A stretch of DNA of 64,000 bases from Adiantum capillus-veneris (taxonomy: Eukaryota > Streptophyta > Polypodiopsida > Polypodiales > Pteridaceae). Position numbers and translations under genes: made by a program. This document shows, piece after piece, positions 23,580 through 34,670 of this stretch; within the stretch, counting starts at the first letter, position 1, and each line of letters begins with the position of its first letter. The notes under the pieces are model-generated. The model saw nothing but the letters and a program-made list of their open reading frames with translations. It was not told the origin of the DNA and did no database searches. Location: NCBI GenBank assembly GCA_014529385.2, contig CM043953.1, positions 93,751,342-93,815,341 on the forward strand, read 5' to 3'.

Positions 23580-24486
23580 TATTAGCGGGTCGCCGCCGCG
23601 GAGGTCTGTAGCATAGCTTTTTGGTACTAACATAATATCAATACTTAGGGAAGTGACTTGGATGGGGCACGGAGACTCTTTGAGATCGTCAATCTCTAGA
23701 AGTGAACCTTAACAAGCAAACACAGCAACTCTACAAGCAAACCAACACTCAATGATCAGGGAAATCTGCCTATGTCCTTTCTCACAGCTCTAGGTCATCA
23801 CGCCATTTCGTCACTCGAACAGACTCGAAATGCAACGAAACTTTAGGATGAGGTCTAAGACACCTAGGGGCTCTCTCCTACCAACTATGGTCAAGGTACC
23901 AAAATCACAATCCATCATGAAAAAGGTCCTGAAAACTGCAACAAATCAATCCAAAAAGGTCGCTCTATGGTCTAAGAACACTCTCCTATGGTCAAAACGA
24001 ATAAAAACAATGATTTAAGCACTCAAATCTGCATTTACAGCTCACAGACACGTAGTTACGAACCTCAATAAGACTGACAATGCTTACACTAGAATGAAAG
24101 AGCAAAGAGAGAGGAACACAATGCAAGTTTTGGAATGGAAAATTGATTACCCATTCATTAATTGCGATGATTACAAGTTGGAGCAGCTCGTAGCTTGAGC
24201 GTATGTTTTCAGAGCTCCTTTCTTCTTCACGATAAGCCTTCTTTCACATTAAAGTTATTGGCCTTTATAATACCTAGGCATTCCAAATGGCCAGTGGCCA
24301 GCTCACACGGACCTTTACAATTATCATGACATCGTTACAAGTCAGGGAATTGACCACTGCTCTAGAATTAGGATTTACATAGAGTATCACTACACTAGCT
24401 CGAACAATTAATAGAGTACAAATGTGGTGTCCGACTACGTGTCCGGCCAAGTGGACGTCCGTTTGATGTGTCCTCAAATAGCCACA
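23580..24486 (-). repeat. Solo LTR (family D/E), minus strand
   Basis: On the minus strand this segment aligns with the LTR at 32354-32815: GGCCGGACACGTAG near its start and CTCAAAGAGTCTCCGTGCC near its end. It is about 907 bp compared with 462 bp, because the other copy lacks about 440 bp in the middle. No tRNA primer site or polypurine tract adjoins it, and no coding region of this family is near. I could not see a target duplication, so the outer limits are approximate. Confidence 0.7.
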
Positions 24487-24947
24487 CTGTCATCAATGAT
24501 TGTGTGTCATTGACCCCACGTTGTTGCTCATGCTAGCGTGCTATAGTAGATGACTCCACGCCCTTCCTTTTATCAGTCCCATCCTTTGTCTTTGCAACAG
24601 GCATCTCTTGGGATTCGTGTCATACTTTTGTTTTCAAAAATTGTTGGGACATACTGGCATTTTTGAAATTGAAAAGGGAAGGATATTAAGCTGAGACACA
24701 TTTTTCCCAAACACCTAGGAATCAATGGAAAAAGAAGAGCATTGAAAATCTCCACATAAAATTTAGAATTTTTGAGGGTTACTTTAATCTGCCAAATCTA
24801 GCCGGTTTCCTTCAAGGCAACCCTCAAAACTAACCGAGAATTTTGAATTTTTGTGCTTTCAATATACACTAAAGACTAGTTTTCTATGGTTTTTTTATTG
24901 AAAACCGATCCCTAATTAATGTGCCCCTAATAGTGATATTGTTTCTC

Positions 24948-24998
<51 letters not shown>

Positions 24999-25261
24999 CA
25001 GCATCTTCTCTCACTTAGCATCGTTCTTTCTAGAGGACAAATACACCAACTAATTTTACATGAATAGTTGGTGTATTTGTCAAACCAAGCCCTGCCACCT
25101 GTTCTTTCTATCCATTGATAACCCTTTTTGTTGTGGTGCATAAATATATAACAAATGATAAATATTCTATTGACGATAAAATTTACTATATCGTGTACAA
25201 ACACTTGCTTGGGTTTGTCCTTGTTCGGAAAAAATCGCTCGGTGCATGGTAACATTGATTC
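24487..25261. other. No gene seen; AT-rich spacer
   Basis: This contains the (GA)n tract and an inverted phrase near 25043-25080 (ACACCAACTA.../...TAGTTGGTGT), which could form a hairpin. No coding frame of interest. Confidence 0.4.
24952..24995. repeat. (GA)n microsatellite
   Basis: About 22 GA units. Confidence 0.95.
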
Positions 25262-25266
25262 TCCTT

Positions 25267-25560
25267 TCAGGGAACTTCATGTTGGCAGCCATGCGGGTTG
25301 AACCATGGTGCCCCTAGGATAGCATCCTCATGTTGGAGAGGAGAGATGAAAAAGTCTTCTTTGTCGACATAGCTTTGGATGTGAAGCCTCAACTTCCCAA
25401 TCAAGGGAGAAACAGAGGCTTGTTTTCCCTTAAAAGTTGTGTCAACAGTTATAGTATCTCCCATCTCAAAAGCTTGAATGCCCAACTTGGTGGCCAACTC
25501 CATCGATATGAATTTGTGAGTAGAGCCAGGGTCAAACAAGATGAAGGCATCATGTTCCCT
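25267..25560 (-). pseudogene. Gypsy-2 retropepsin
   Basis: It reads ILFDPGSTHKFISMELATKLG (active site D-P-G-S where D-S/T-G-S/A is usual) and EDAILGAPWFN, the conserved end of gypsy proteases. A one-base shift after WFN is needed to reach RMAANMKFPERRI, so the frame is broken at the end of the domain. Confidence 0.8.
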
Positions 25561-25689
25561 TACCTTTCCCCAACAATAGGAGAGAGGTGATCCTTTGCAA
25601 TGAGCATCCTCTTTTGGAGCTTTGATGGTGGAAGCTCTAGGAGTCTCACTGCGGGCATTTCTCTTGGGGCAAGAACGATAGCCACGTCC

Positions 25690-25740
25690 TTGCTCCCCAC
25701 ACTTAAAACACTTGTGGTCTTTGTGAAAAGCTTCAAGCTC
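25690..25740 (-). other. Gypsy-2 gag zinc knuckle
   Basis: It reads CFKCGEQGRGYRSC: the CX2CX4HX4C knuckle with Arg in place of the His. Confidence 0.75.
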
Positions 25741-25810
25741 TTCAGGAGAGAGTTTGTTTTAACCCTTGTAAACTCCCTTCTCCTTGGACCGATTGTTGTT
25801 GTTGTTGTTG

Positions 25811-26628
25811 TTATTGGAATTGCATTTGTGAAGAATTTTGGGCATTGGTTTTCCCCTTTGCATCACTTTTGTCTTTTTTTTCCATGGGCTTGACATTCCC
25901 TCTAGCCCCTTGTTGGAAATTGATGCGGGAAGAAACCATGGTGTGGTGGATTACTTCGGTAATAGAACCAAGCCGTTGGGAGTTGACATCCTCGGTCATT
26001 TCTTCAGGTAATCCCGCACAAAATTGTTTCTTTTTCTCGACGAAGTCTATCTTTTGGAAGACAGTAGACTTGAGATGTAAATCCCAAAACTTTCCCACAT
26101 ATTTGTGAATAGACTCATGGGAGAGAAGTTGCAAACTGCACCATTTGGTAATTACTTTGTCCTTTGCATCGCTTGCAAGGAATTGCTTCATGATGGAAAC
26201 TCGTAGAGTTTTCCATATCTTTGGGGCTTCTCTGTTGCCACAAAGACTAGCCCACCATTGACGAGCCGATTTTTGGAAGAGCATAACTACATGGTGTAGC
26301 TTGGAGGACTCCATGAAGCCCTCATCTCCAAAGGCCGCATCAAATTGCTGGATGAAGGCCAATACTTTGTCGGTGGCACCAAAGGTGCCATCATAGGTGA
26401 GAAAAGAGATACTCTTTCCTCCCTCTTTGAACTTCTTGAGCTTTTGTGACCTTCACCATGCAGGGTGTGATTTGTGATGCCCTCCCCCCTTGTATTCTCT
26501 ATGAGAATAGTCATAGCTTTCATCGAAAGAGGTAGAGTGGAGTTTCTGATGGGATGCTTAGAATATATTCTGCCATCCATCCAAAGGTCCACACTTTTTA
26601 TGCCTTGTAATTTGAATTTCTCTTTCAA
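25811..26628 (-). pseudogene. Gypsy-2 gag
   Basis: A 183-codon frame reads FIQQFDAAFGDE, MLFQKSARQWWASL, IMKQFLASDAKDKVITKW and GLPEEMTEDV, the usual layout of the gypsy capsid domain. The preceding N-terminal part (26287-26628) is in another frame and begins KEKFKLQGIKSVDLW. Gag packages the element's RNA in virus-like particles. The frameshift near 26360 breaks it. Confidence 0.8.
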
Positions 26629-27072
26629 AGCTTGAGAAATGGTCTTTTGTTTTTTTCCCTTGCAAAGGGGCTCATCCTCTCATGAGATCTCTATGTGCAT
26701 ATGATATACATCCGTCCAATTCCTTGGAGAAGTTCTATGTGGAGAAGCTATAAGCGTCGAGACTAAGACATGAATAATCAAACCTAGCTGCAAAAGAAGG
26801 AGTTCAGAGCAATGAAGGAAAGAACATTCAATATTTGCACGAGAGAGCACACAGGAGGGAATGGGGGAAAAGAATGAAATAAGAAAGTAGAGCCTAGTTT
26901 GCAAAAATGCAAAAAACAAGATATTTTACATTCAATTCTTAGACGCCACAAATAGTGAAGTGCTATCATGATTGGATTACTTTTTGGGTTTTTTTATAAA
27001 TGTACCTTGTAATGAGGGAGATATCTAGATTTTTGAAAAACATGTATGAAAAAAGAGAAATTAAATTTTTTA

Positions 27073-27082
27073 ATCTCTCTCC

Positions 27083-27134
<52 letters not shown>
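27073..27134. repeat. (CT)n microsatellite, interrupted
   Basis: CT units with CCC and TTT interruptions. Confidence 0.9.
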
Positions 27135-27566
27135 ATACAATGACATGGCATTTCCTACAAGGCCCAAATTTGACACCAGAGTTTTCCTAATGAGTACACA
27201 TCCCAATTCTTATTTACATGTAGCTTAGGAATTTTTCCCTTCAAATGATAGGCCTTTGCCTTCTTGTTGTTTCTCACAGCTAGCTTTGAGTATGAAAATA
27301 CATCACTCCAGTCTTTGTCACTAATTTCATCCTTCCCATGTCAATTATGTGGATTGATACGATGTGGCAATAACCTATGCTTAACATGAAATGACACAAC
27401 AATGCAACCAAATTTCTTCTAGATTGTTGGGAGTATTCCCTTTATTACACTTTTTGCATACTCAAATTTTATAGCATATAATTTAAATGACGTCCTCTCC
27501 ATCTTGAAAACAATGAATCTAGTTTTCTATGCAATGATTGTGCAACCCATCCTTCAAATGGACCAC

Positions 27567-27569
<3 letters not shown>

Positions 27570-27624
<55 letters not shown>
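27570..27624. repeat. (GA)n microsatellite
   Basis: About 27 GA units. Confidence 0.95.
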
Positions 27625-27627
<3 letters not shown>

Positions 27628-27765
27628 TGCCTTGCAAGAGGCTATGGTGATCGCTTCAGTATGAGAACTTATCACCTTCACTACAGTGCACATTGGCATT
27701 TGTCATTGTCTGCTCCGCCATTTTTTGTAAACCCAGCCCCTTAGGTCATCTTCCCCTCCCTTCAC

Positions 27766-27957
27766 TGTTGGGATAAAGCCCCATGTGGCCGGTTAGGCCA
27801 GGTGCCCGCCCACTATACTTATTCATTATATACATAATAGAATAAGGGGGCTCACATGCAGAGAGTGAGTTTTAGCCCCTGCAAACACAAGGTCTCCTCT
27901 TCTCCTCTCTTCTCCATCGCTGCACACACTCACACATGCTCTCGCTCGTGAACTTCA
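27766..27957 (+). repeat. Copia-3 5' LTR
   Basis: 192 bp, begins TGTTGGGATAAAGCC and ends ACTTCA. Confidence 0.95.
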
Positions 27958-27959
27958 AC

Positions 27960-27975
27960 TGGTATCAGAGCAAGG
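27960..27975 (+). other. Copia-3 primer-binding site (tRNA-iMet)
   Basis: TGGTATCAGAGCAAGG, the canonical plant copia primer site, begins two bases after the 5' LTR. Confidence 0.95.
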
Positions 27976-29180
27976 GGATTGGGAGCACCATTGGAGCTCA
28001 GTGGGGAAGCAAGCAGAGAAGCAGCAAAAACTGCAGCATTTTTTTGCAGATCTGTTTTGGCCTACCAAAATGTCTTCATTCAAGCCAATGCCCACTATTC
28101 CTAACCGGTTTTTTTCCCTCTTCAACTTTGCAAAAGAAAGTTTTCTCAAAATCTTCACCAATTTTGAGGTACATCACTCAAACTACCTGCAAGTCTAGGG
28201 TACACACATGCAAATTTTTACAGATCTGTTTTGACCTGTAAAAACAACACATTTTAGGTTCATTCTCGCATAGCTCAACCGCTCTTGCATGGTCTACAAC
28301 TTTGCAGAAGGAAGTTTTTGCAAATTTTGAACGGTTTGGAAGATATGGGCTGACAGGCTGCAGGGTATTCGGAAAGTTGAAGATTATGTATGCATATTGT
28401 GGTGATTTGCTACATTCAGAGACCTCGAATTGAGCTTTGTCATTCTCTTGTTTTGCGCATTGATGTTTTTCTCTCAGTGAAGAGAGTGTGGGTTGATATT
28501 TTCAACATTTATGCGCACACATTGAGAACATTTCGTGGATGTATGCATTCTTGTGGACTCTCAGGTTTGAGAGTGGCTTCATCACAGGTTATGTGCATTG
28601 ACTTATGCGATTGAGCGGATTTTGAAAAGTGTGGTGCACAAATTTGCAGAGAGTTTTGCAAGCATTTTAGCATGATTGTGAGCTGAATTTTCAGCTGATT
28701 TGGATGCTCATTTGCTACACATTTGGTACATGCTTGATGCTCGTTTATATTGCCATGTGGATGCACATGATGTGCGCTTTTTGGCGGATGGCATTCTTCG
28801 CCTTGCAATGGCATACGTGGGCTAATTTTCAGTTGTGTTGAACATCAATTTGTGTCATATTTTGGTTGGTTTGCATCCAAGTTTATGCTAGTATATGCTT
28901 CGCTTGTAGAGTGCGGTTGAATCTCTTCACGAGGGAGATTGTTGATGATATTTTCATCGATTACCACATAGTGCTCTTGGATTAGAGCGGGTGTTTTGGC
29001 ATAATTTGAGTGGTTTTGCTCACTTGTTCGTTACATTGATCGCCATATTTGTTGATACTTCTCTTAGACAGCTTATGTGAGCTTATGTTGTATTTTGACA
29101 GTACTTGGTGTATGAGTTAGCCATGCTTTGGCTATTGTCAGTTGATCGATTTGTGCTCGGTCTTATCACAGGTTATCGCC
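27976..29180 (+). other. Copia-3 leader
   Basis: About 1.2 kb between the primer site and the gag ATG, with no substantial frame. The sequence is T/G-rich and contains no repeat I noticed. Confidence 0.6.
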
Positions 29181-30284
29181 ATGGATTTGGCATGTACATC
29201 ATTGTTAGGGTTTGTGCTTTTCCATACAAAGTCTGATGGTTCAAACTTTGAGCATTGGAAAGCAGGTATGCATGATGCATTGACTCAATTGGGCGAAGTG
29301 TTGCCACTATAGGGCATGGATGCTAGGCCAGAGTCTGTGACTGACGATGAGTGGGAGGACTTGGATGAGCTTGCACGTTCGACGATCATGTTACACCTTG
29401 GCGAGTTTGTCTATCACATTGGTTTGGATGCATGTACAACTAGAGAGTTATGGAAAAGATTGTGCAATGCTTTTGGCACAAATGAGTTTAGAGAGATTCC
29501 TACAGTCAAAGGACGATCTTGCAGAAATAGAGATGTTGTGTGTTGGCATTGTGGTCATACAGGACATGTACGTAGGCGTTGCTTTCAATGAATGAGACAA
29601 CACAGGAGACAACACAAGAGGGATGCTATCACTTTGGATGATGTGGGAGCAGATGTAGCGTATGTGGCTACGCATGACGGAGATGTCACCTTTGCTTCCA
29701 CTTGACTTTCTTATGTCAGTTTTTGACGACACATTACCTTCGCATTGGATACTAGAAGTTATATTTCATGTCACACCGAGCCGTGAGTGGTTTAGCACAT
29801 ATGCTAGTGGTATGCTTGGACATGTGTGTCTAGCTGATGGTTCAGTGCATGACATAGTTGATGCAGGAGATGTCAGACTATCGTTGCTGAGTGGTGCATC
29901 ATACGTGTTGCGAGATGTACGCCATTGCCAGGTTTGACGCACAGCTTGATCTTTGTGAGTCAGTTACGAGACAGTGGATGCCAGGTAGTGCTGGATGAGC
30001 ACAGTTTCAGATTGCATCGTGGACAGCTAGTCATAGCTAGAGGTGCTAGTGTTGGCATGATTCATGCGATGCAAGTACTTCATGTGCGAGACAACACAAT
30101 TTTCGTGAGTACGCAGCCATGCAGAGAGATGAGGCATGTCTCCTTTGCGGATAGGTTGCATGATGCTCTAGTTTGTGAGCATGTTGAGCCAGTTGTGCAG
30201 ATAGCTGTGCATCAGGGCATGCCATTCATGGATATGATAACGGATATGGATGACTTGAGTGTTGAGGATTCATCTGTGATTTAG
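29181..30284 (+). pseudogene. Copia-3 gag, zinc knuckle and protease/GAG-pre-integrase
   Basis: The ATG at 29181 opens a copia gag (KSDGSNFEHWKAGM..., TTRELWKRL), with an in-frame stop near 29310. It then has the knuckle CWHCGHTGHVRRRC, an intact CX2CX4HX4C. The protease region reads WILEVIFHVTPS where plant elements have W-I-L-D-S-G-A-S-x-H-V-T, so the catalytic D-S-G loop has been deleted and changed. GAG-pre-integrase follows (LIFVSQLRDSGCQVVLDEHS). Two short gaps and a frameshift at about 29935 interrupt it. Confidence 0.85.
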
Positions 30285-30476
30285 TCATTCATGGATATGC
30301 TTAGGCCACAGGCTGATGCGTGTGAGTTAAAGCTAGGCATTGCTCTTGCCATAGAGGGTTCAGGACAGACGGATGCTCTTGGTGCGCATGTGACATGCGA
30401 TGGACATGAGGATGGATTCCAGGGATCAAAGTTTGGGTGTCAGGGTGATTTCTAAGAGTGGAGTTCTAAACCAGAT

Positions 30477-30683
30477 TTGACTGAGATGGTCAGCTTGGCA
30501 GATATTGCTAGGATAGCATTAGCATTTGGGAGTCTCATATATGAGATACTGATCTCGAGACCCGAGATTGCATTTGCAGTAGGTACATTTGTAGTGGAAG
30601 CAGTTAGTCGTGCAGTGACTGACATTGGCCTTGAGCATAGGGGCACTTTGCAGCGTATGGTGAGATACCTGCAGGATGTGTGA
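30477..30683 (+). pseudogene. Copia-3 reverse transcriptase-RNase H joint
   Basis: This reads AFGSLIYEILISRPEIAFAVG and LQRMVRYLQDV, matching the G-S-L-x-Y...R-P-D-I-A-x-A-V-G...V-x-R-Y-L-x-G-T segment that follows copia reverse transcriptase. No catalytic block remains. Confidence 0.75.
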
Positions 30684-30865
30684 AGCTTTGGTGAGGAGTA
30701 TGGTGTCGATCACTCTTTACTTCCTCTATTACAATTAGAGTTGGATGCACATAGATTGAGTGAGCCAGTGGGCGTTGGCTGAGGTCATACTTGTGATGGC
30801 CTTGTACAGGTTTTGTATTGTTTTCTTATCTCTCTCACAGCCACATTGGCATTTACGTGGGAGGT

Positions 30866-31056
30866 TGTTGGGGTAAAGCCCCATGTGGCCGGTTAGGCGA
30901 GGTTCCCGCCCACTATACTTATTCATTATGTACATAATAGAATAAGGGGCCTCACATGTAGAGAGTGAGTTTTAGCCCCTGTAAACACAAGGTCTCCTCT
31001 TCCCTTTCTTCTCCATCACTGCACACACTCACACATGCTCTCGCTCGTGCACTTCA
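30866..31056 (+). repeat. Copia-3 3' LTR
   Basis: 191 bp, preceded by a G/A-rich tract (GTGGGAGGT) that can serve as the polypurine tract. Confidence 0.95.
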
Positions 31057-31061
31057 TTCAC

Positions 31062-31279
31062 TACTTGAAGCTTTGGTGCCCAATGTGTCTTCACCCTTCA
31101 TGATCCCCAATCCATCACAATTTTCACTTCCGGCCTCATCATATGAAGGGCCTCTTAACAAACTCAGTAATAATTTTTTACATGAAGATAAAAGATTAAG
31201 TCATCCTTCTTCTCCTCGTCAACATCATGTCAATAATCCACGTGGGCCCCTCCTCGATGACCCTCTTGCCTGCTCATGA
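31062..31279 (+). other. Open frame interrupted by Copia-3, possible host exon
   Basis: From the Copia-3 target site a frame continues without a stop to TGA at 31277-31279 (LLEALVPNVSSPFMIPNPSQ...). It is Pro/Ser-rich and I do not recognise it. When the element and one target copy are removed in the mind, the frame also continues upstream for at least 25 codons. It could be an exon, or chance. Confidence 0.25.
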
Positions 31280-31394
31280 TTGGGCACCCCCTCTTTCTCT
31301 CCACAGTTGTTGCAAGACCCATAACCATGCCTCTTCACACTAGCATCATTTCTAGCACTATTGGGTGCCCACCAATAGTGGCATCCTTATAATA

Positions 31395-31490
31395 CAAAGC
31401 ATTATAATGTGTGATTGTGTAGCCCATCTTTCAGATAGAGGGGTAGAGAGAGAATGAGAGAGAAAGAGGAGTACCTTGAAAGAATAACCA
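31395..31490. repeat. Second copy of the 27.5-kb segment
   Basis: GATTGTG-A-CCCATC-TTCA-AT followed by GAGA-rich sequence and GAGGAGT-CCTTG matches 27537-27635, in the same orientation. The two copies bracket Copia-3 and its flanks. Confidence 0.5.
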
Positions 31491-31750
31491 CAGCAAGGCC
31501 TCCTCTCCTTCTTTATTTTTCTTGACCTCCACTCCCTTGTCTAATCCCTCTCCTTGTGCCATGTTGTAAGGGTATCCAAGTAAATTTTATATAGTTGAGA
31601 AGTAGTGAAGCAATGTGTGAGTGGTTGTTAATGCAAAGTAGTGAAGAGCACAATTTTTTAACCCTAACCTATTGGAAACCCATGATAAAGATAAATAGTT
31701 CATCCATAGAATGTGTCTGTATGTGTTTAGATATGATAGCTTTGAATATG

Positions 31751-32353
31751 TATTACAAGTGTTGATGGACCCGTTATCTATGTCCATATTAAAACCTTTT
31801 TAAACTTAAACCTACTATCCAAAATGAATGTGAATTTTTGGAGTAGTTTTACTTGTCTCTTTTTTTTGTAATCATAAAGCCATTGCTTTATTCTCTAAGT
31901 ATAAGGTGTGTTTTCTTTTTACTTCCTTTTCAGGTTCATTTTTTACTTGAAATAAAAAAGATCATCATTCCTTTAAGATTCAAGTGTGTTTATAGGTTAT
32001 AAATAAGGTTACTCTTTATCCCAATTTTTAAAGAACTTTAATATTTATTTATTTAGATTAAGTTCTGATCATAAGGACACTACCCCTTTTGACCAAGTGT
32101 TTAAACCCATATTTGTCCCATGGGTCTAGCTTTGGTTAAAGGAACTTCCTAAGAATTGTATGTTGCAAATCACTTTACTAGATTTCTTAGTGTCCAACTT
32201 AATATTTAAGTTAGGTAAATTATGATCCTTAATGTCTTAGTGCCGGACAAAGACACTAATGGTGGGTGCTAAACAATGAACTAGTTTATAACGTTTTCAC
32301 AGAGTCTTCCCTTGCAATCCCTCTAGAAAATATACGCCACTCACGCTACTCAT
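31751..32353. repeat. Dispersed repeat F, copy A
   Basis: About 603 bp that align with 35352-35770 plus 45993-46157. It begins TATTACAAGTGTTGATGG and ends CACGCTACTCAT. Inner ends of TG...CA would fit an LTR, but the homology extends nine bases beyond the TG and no primer site adjoins it, so its class is open. It ends exactly where the element D LTR begins. Confidence 0.75.
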
Positions 32354-32815
32354 TGTTAGTGGATTGACCAAACGATCGCCCACCTAGCCGGACACGTAGC
32401 CGAACACCACATTTGTACTCTATTAGTTTTTTGAGCTAGTGTAGTAATACTCTATGTAAATCCTAATTCTAGAGTAGTAGGTCAATTCCCTCTGTTGTAA
32501 TTTTTTCATGACATTTGTAAAAGTCCATGTGAACTGGCCTCTGACCATTTAGAAAGCCCTAGGTATAAATGTCAATAACTATAATGTGAAAGAAGGCCTA
32601 TCTTTAGAAGAAGAAAGAGCTCTATTGTACATATGTTCAAGCTACAAAGCTGCTCAAACTTGATGAGTTGTTGCGTTAGCTTGTTAGGTTCACTTCTTGA
32701 GATTGACAACCTCAAAGAGTTTCCGTGCCCCATCCAAGTCACTTCCCTGAGTATTGAAATTATGTTAGTACCAGATAGCTATGCTATAGACGTCCTTCGT
32801 GGCGACTCACTAACA
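32354..32815 (+). repeat. Element D 5' LTR, internally deleted
   Basis: 462 bp with TG...CA ends (TGTTAGTGG...CACTAACA). Compared with the solo LTR at 23580-24486 it lacks about 440 bp around position 32650-32680. Confidence 0.75.
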
Positions 32816-32816
32816 T

Positions 32817-32834
32817 TGGCGCCGTTGGCAGGGA
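32817..32834 (+). other. Element D primer-binding site (tRNA-Asp type)
   Basis: TGGCGCCGTTGGCAGGGA lies one base after the LTR. The plant gypsy consensus that I recall for tRNA-Asp is TGGCGCCGTTGCCGGGGA. Confidence 0.8.
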
Positions 32835-33359
32835 TAATGATCCTTAGATGGTGAGTCCTAGTGCGTATTTAGAGTGTCCTTTTTTGAAGATCTGTCTCTC
32901 CATTCCATTTACACCTTATCAGTGAAGGAGCTAGACATGGGGTTTAGTGCTTGGTAGAGTTTAGAAGTCGAGGACTTGCTAGATCTATTCTCGAGAGGTA
33001 AAGAGGGTTGTGAGTGAGATAGCCAAAAGCATTGCATTCTTCAATTTTCTCTATGCTTTCAGAGTGTTGTTCCATTTTTCATTTCGACTCTAATTTGTAC
33101 CGTTCTGTTTGTTTTTGTTTCATGTTTCATTTCGGTACTTAAGAGTAGGTAAGTAGAAACTACCACCATCAAATTTGGGCTAAAATATTGAGGGAAAAAA
33201 GGGTGAAAACCATATTTCGGCCCGAATGACCATAACTCTGAAATTTTGATATTTTCATGGTAGAGATCTTAAAAGTGACCCAAAATCAAAAACATTTGGA
33301 TCAAGGACATTAGCAAACTCTCTAGAAGCAATCTCGAAAGTTTGGCCAGATTTTGTGGA

Positions 33360-34670
33360 GGAACATGGATTGCGATCTATGTCTTCGAGAGACCATTTTG
33401 ACAGAAAAGTGACCAGTGAGAGTGTGTATCAACTGGACATTGCTCTCATCAAGTTTGCTTGAAAGAAAAACTCAAAAATCACATCAAAATTGGATGATAG
33501 GGCAAAAACAACAAAACAGGCATTTCAGACACAAATTTGGGAGTTTACAACTTTTTGGGATCCAAATTCAAAAAGAAATGAAAGTCTGACATCCACAAAG
33601 TGCAAACATACTATTTGGGATCCAAATTCAAAAAGAAATGAAAGTCTGACATCCACAAAGTGCAAATATACTATTAACCAAATCTCATGCTCTTTTTGAA
33701 TTTGGGATCCAAATTCAAAAAGAAATGAAAGTCTGACATCCACAAAGTGCAAACATACTATTAACCAAATCTCATGTTCAGAAGTGGTGGAACATGGATC
33801 GTGATCCATGTACCTTTTTGACATTTGGGACTGATATTTGACCAATACATGAAACAACTTTACCAAAAGTTACCATAGCAAAAAACTGAAAAAAGTGGGT
33901 CAAAATAGCCAAACACAAAAACTAGTCAAAAACCGCAGAACAAACATAAAAACTTACTTTTGACTAGAAAAAGGTTGTCCAAATTTAAAAAGAAGTGGTG
34001 GAGTAAACTACTGACACTACAGGTAATCATCAGGGCAAGTTTGGGGTTCAGATGTGATGGAATATGGATCGCGATCCATGTAGCTCATCGTGATTTTTGA
34101 CTGAGATTTGAGCAGTAGGTAGTTGAGACAGAGACAAACACTTTTCCCAAAAGAACCATTGGCAGAAAAGTTGAAAAAAAGTGGTCAAAAGGGCCAAAAA
34201 TAGAACATTCTCAAAATCGCCACATCAAACTGTAGGTTTCACTTTTGGTTGGGCAAAACTGATCCAAATTCAAAAATTTATGGATGAGTAGGCTACAAAG
34301 ATCATAAGCAATCAACACACCAAAGATCAAGTCCAAAAATTGTGGAACATGGATCGGGATTCATGACCCCCTGAGAAATTTTTGGACATTAACTTTTCCA
34401 ACCTATAGCAGAGACCATTTTGAACAAAAGTTCCCAAAGAAGCATTGTCAAAAAAGTCCAAAAAGTGGGTGAAAAGGGCCGTAAACAGTTCAAGGTGAAA
34501 ACCCTAAAATAGACCTAGGGATTGGCTTTTGCTTGACCTAAAGTGATCCAAATCACACAAAACCATATAGCAAGGATCAGGAGACCAAGGGCAACAACCT
34601 GTGTGCCAAGTTTTAGTGCAATCTGACACAAGGATACATGGATCACGATCCATGTTCCTCTGTCATCATA
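33360..34670 (+). repeat. Leader repeats with a palindrome in each unit
   Basis: The palindrome CATGGATCGCGATCCATG or near variants occurs near 33366, 33793, 34070, 34351 and 34646. The last four are about 276-295 bp apart. Shared flanks include GAAAAA-AGTGGGTCAAAA-GGCCA and GTGGAA before the palindrome. The units are strongly diverged outside these words. See findings. Confidence 0.7.
33554..33762. repeat. 60-bp tandem repeat, three copies
   Basis: Two perfectly spaced 60-bp copies (33554-33613, 33614-33673) with one substitution, and a third at about 33700-33760 after a 26-bp insert. Each contains GGGATCCAAATTCAAAAAG. Confidence 0.95.

Larger units (their letters stand above)
25262..26640 (-). 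mobile_element. Gypsy-2: gag-protease fragment of a Ty3/gypsy element
   Basis: The minus strand encodes gag, a zinc knuckle and retropepsin, then ends within the protease C-terminus near 25262. No reverse transcriptase follows. It is the complement of what is missing from Gypsy-1. Both share the phrase AGGAGAATC just after the protease's FP(E) motif, so they belong to related chromovirus copies. They may be halves of one element separated by later rearrangement. Confidence 0.75.
26641..27765. other. No gene seen; microsatellite-rich spacer
   Basis: The stretch lacks a recognisable frame. It holds two long CT/GA tracts and a segment (about 27525-27660) that is repeated at 31395-31490 on the other side of Copia-3. 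Confidence 0.4.
27766..31056 (+). mobile_element. Copia-3: Ty1/copia deletion derivative with intact ends
   Basis: LTRs at 27766-27957 and 30866-31056 (about 192 bp, TG...CA) are flanked by TTCAC on both sides (27761-27765 and 31057-31061), a 5-bp target duplication. A tRNA-iMet primer site follows the 5' LTR. The LTRs differ at about a dozen positions, so the insertion is moderately recent. The total is 3.29 kb, and only gag, part of the protease/GAG-pre-integrase and a scrap around the reverse transcriptase-RNase H joint remain. Integrase and most of the reverse transcriptase are deleted, so it could move only with help. Confidence 0.95.

Noticed and set aside
31751-32353. Repeat F as the 5' LTR of Gypsy-3
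   Set aside because: No tRNA primer site follows copy B, and the sequence after the Gypsy-3 polypurine tract does not resemble F.
33360-34670. Palindrome array as a CRISPR or bacterial iteron array
   Set aside because: The spacing is hundreds of bases, the context is a plant LTR element leader, and there are no cas or replication genes.
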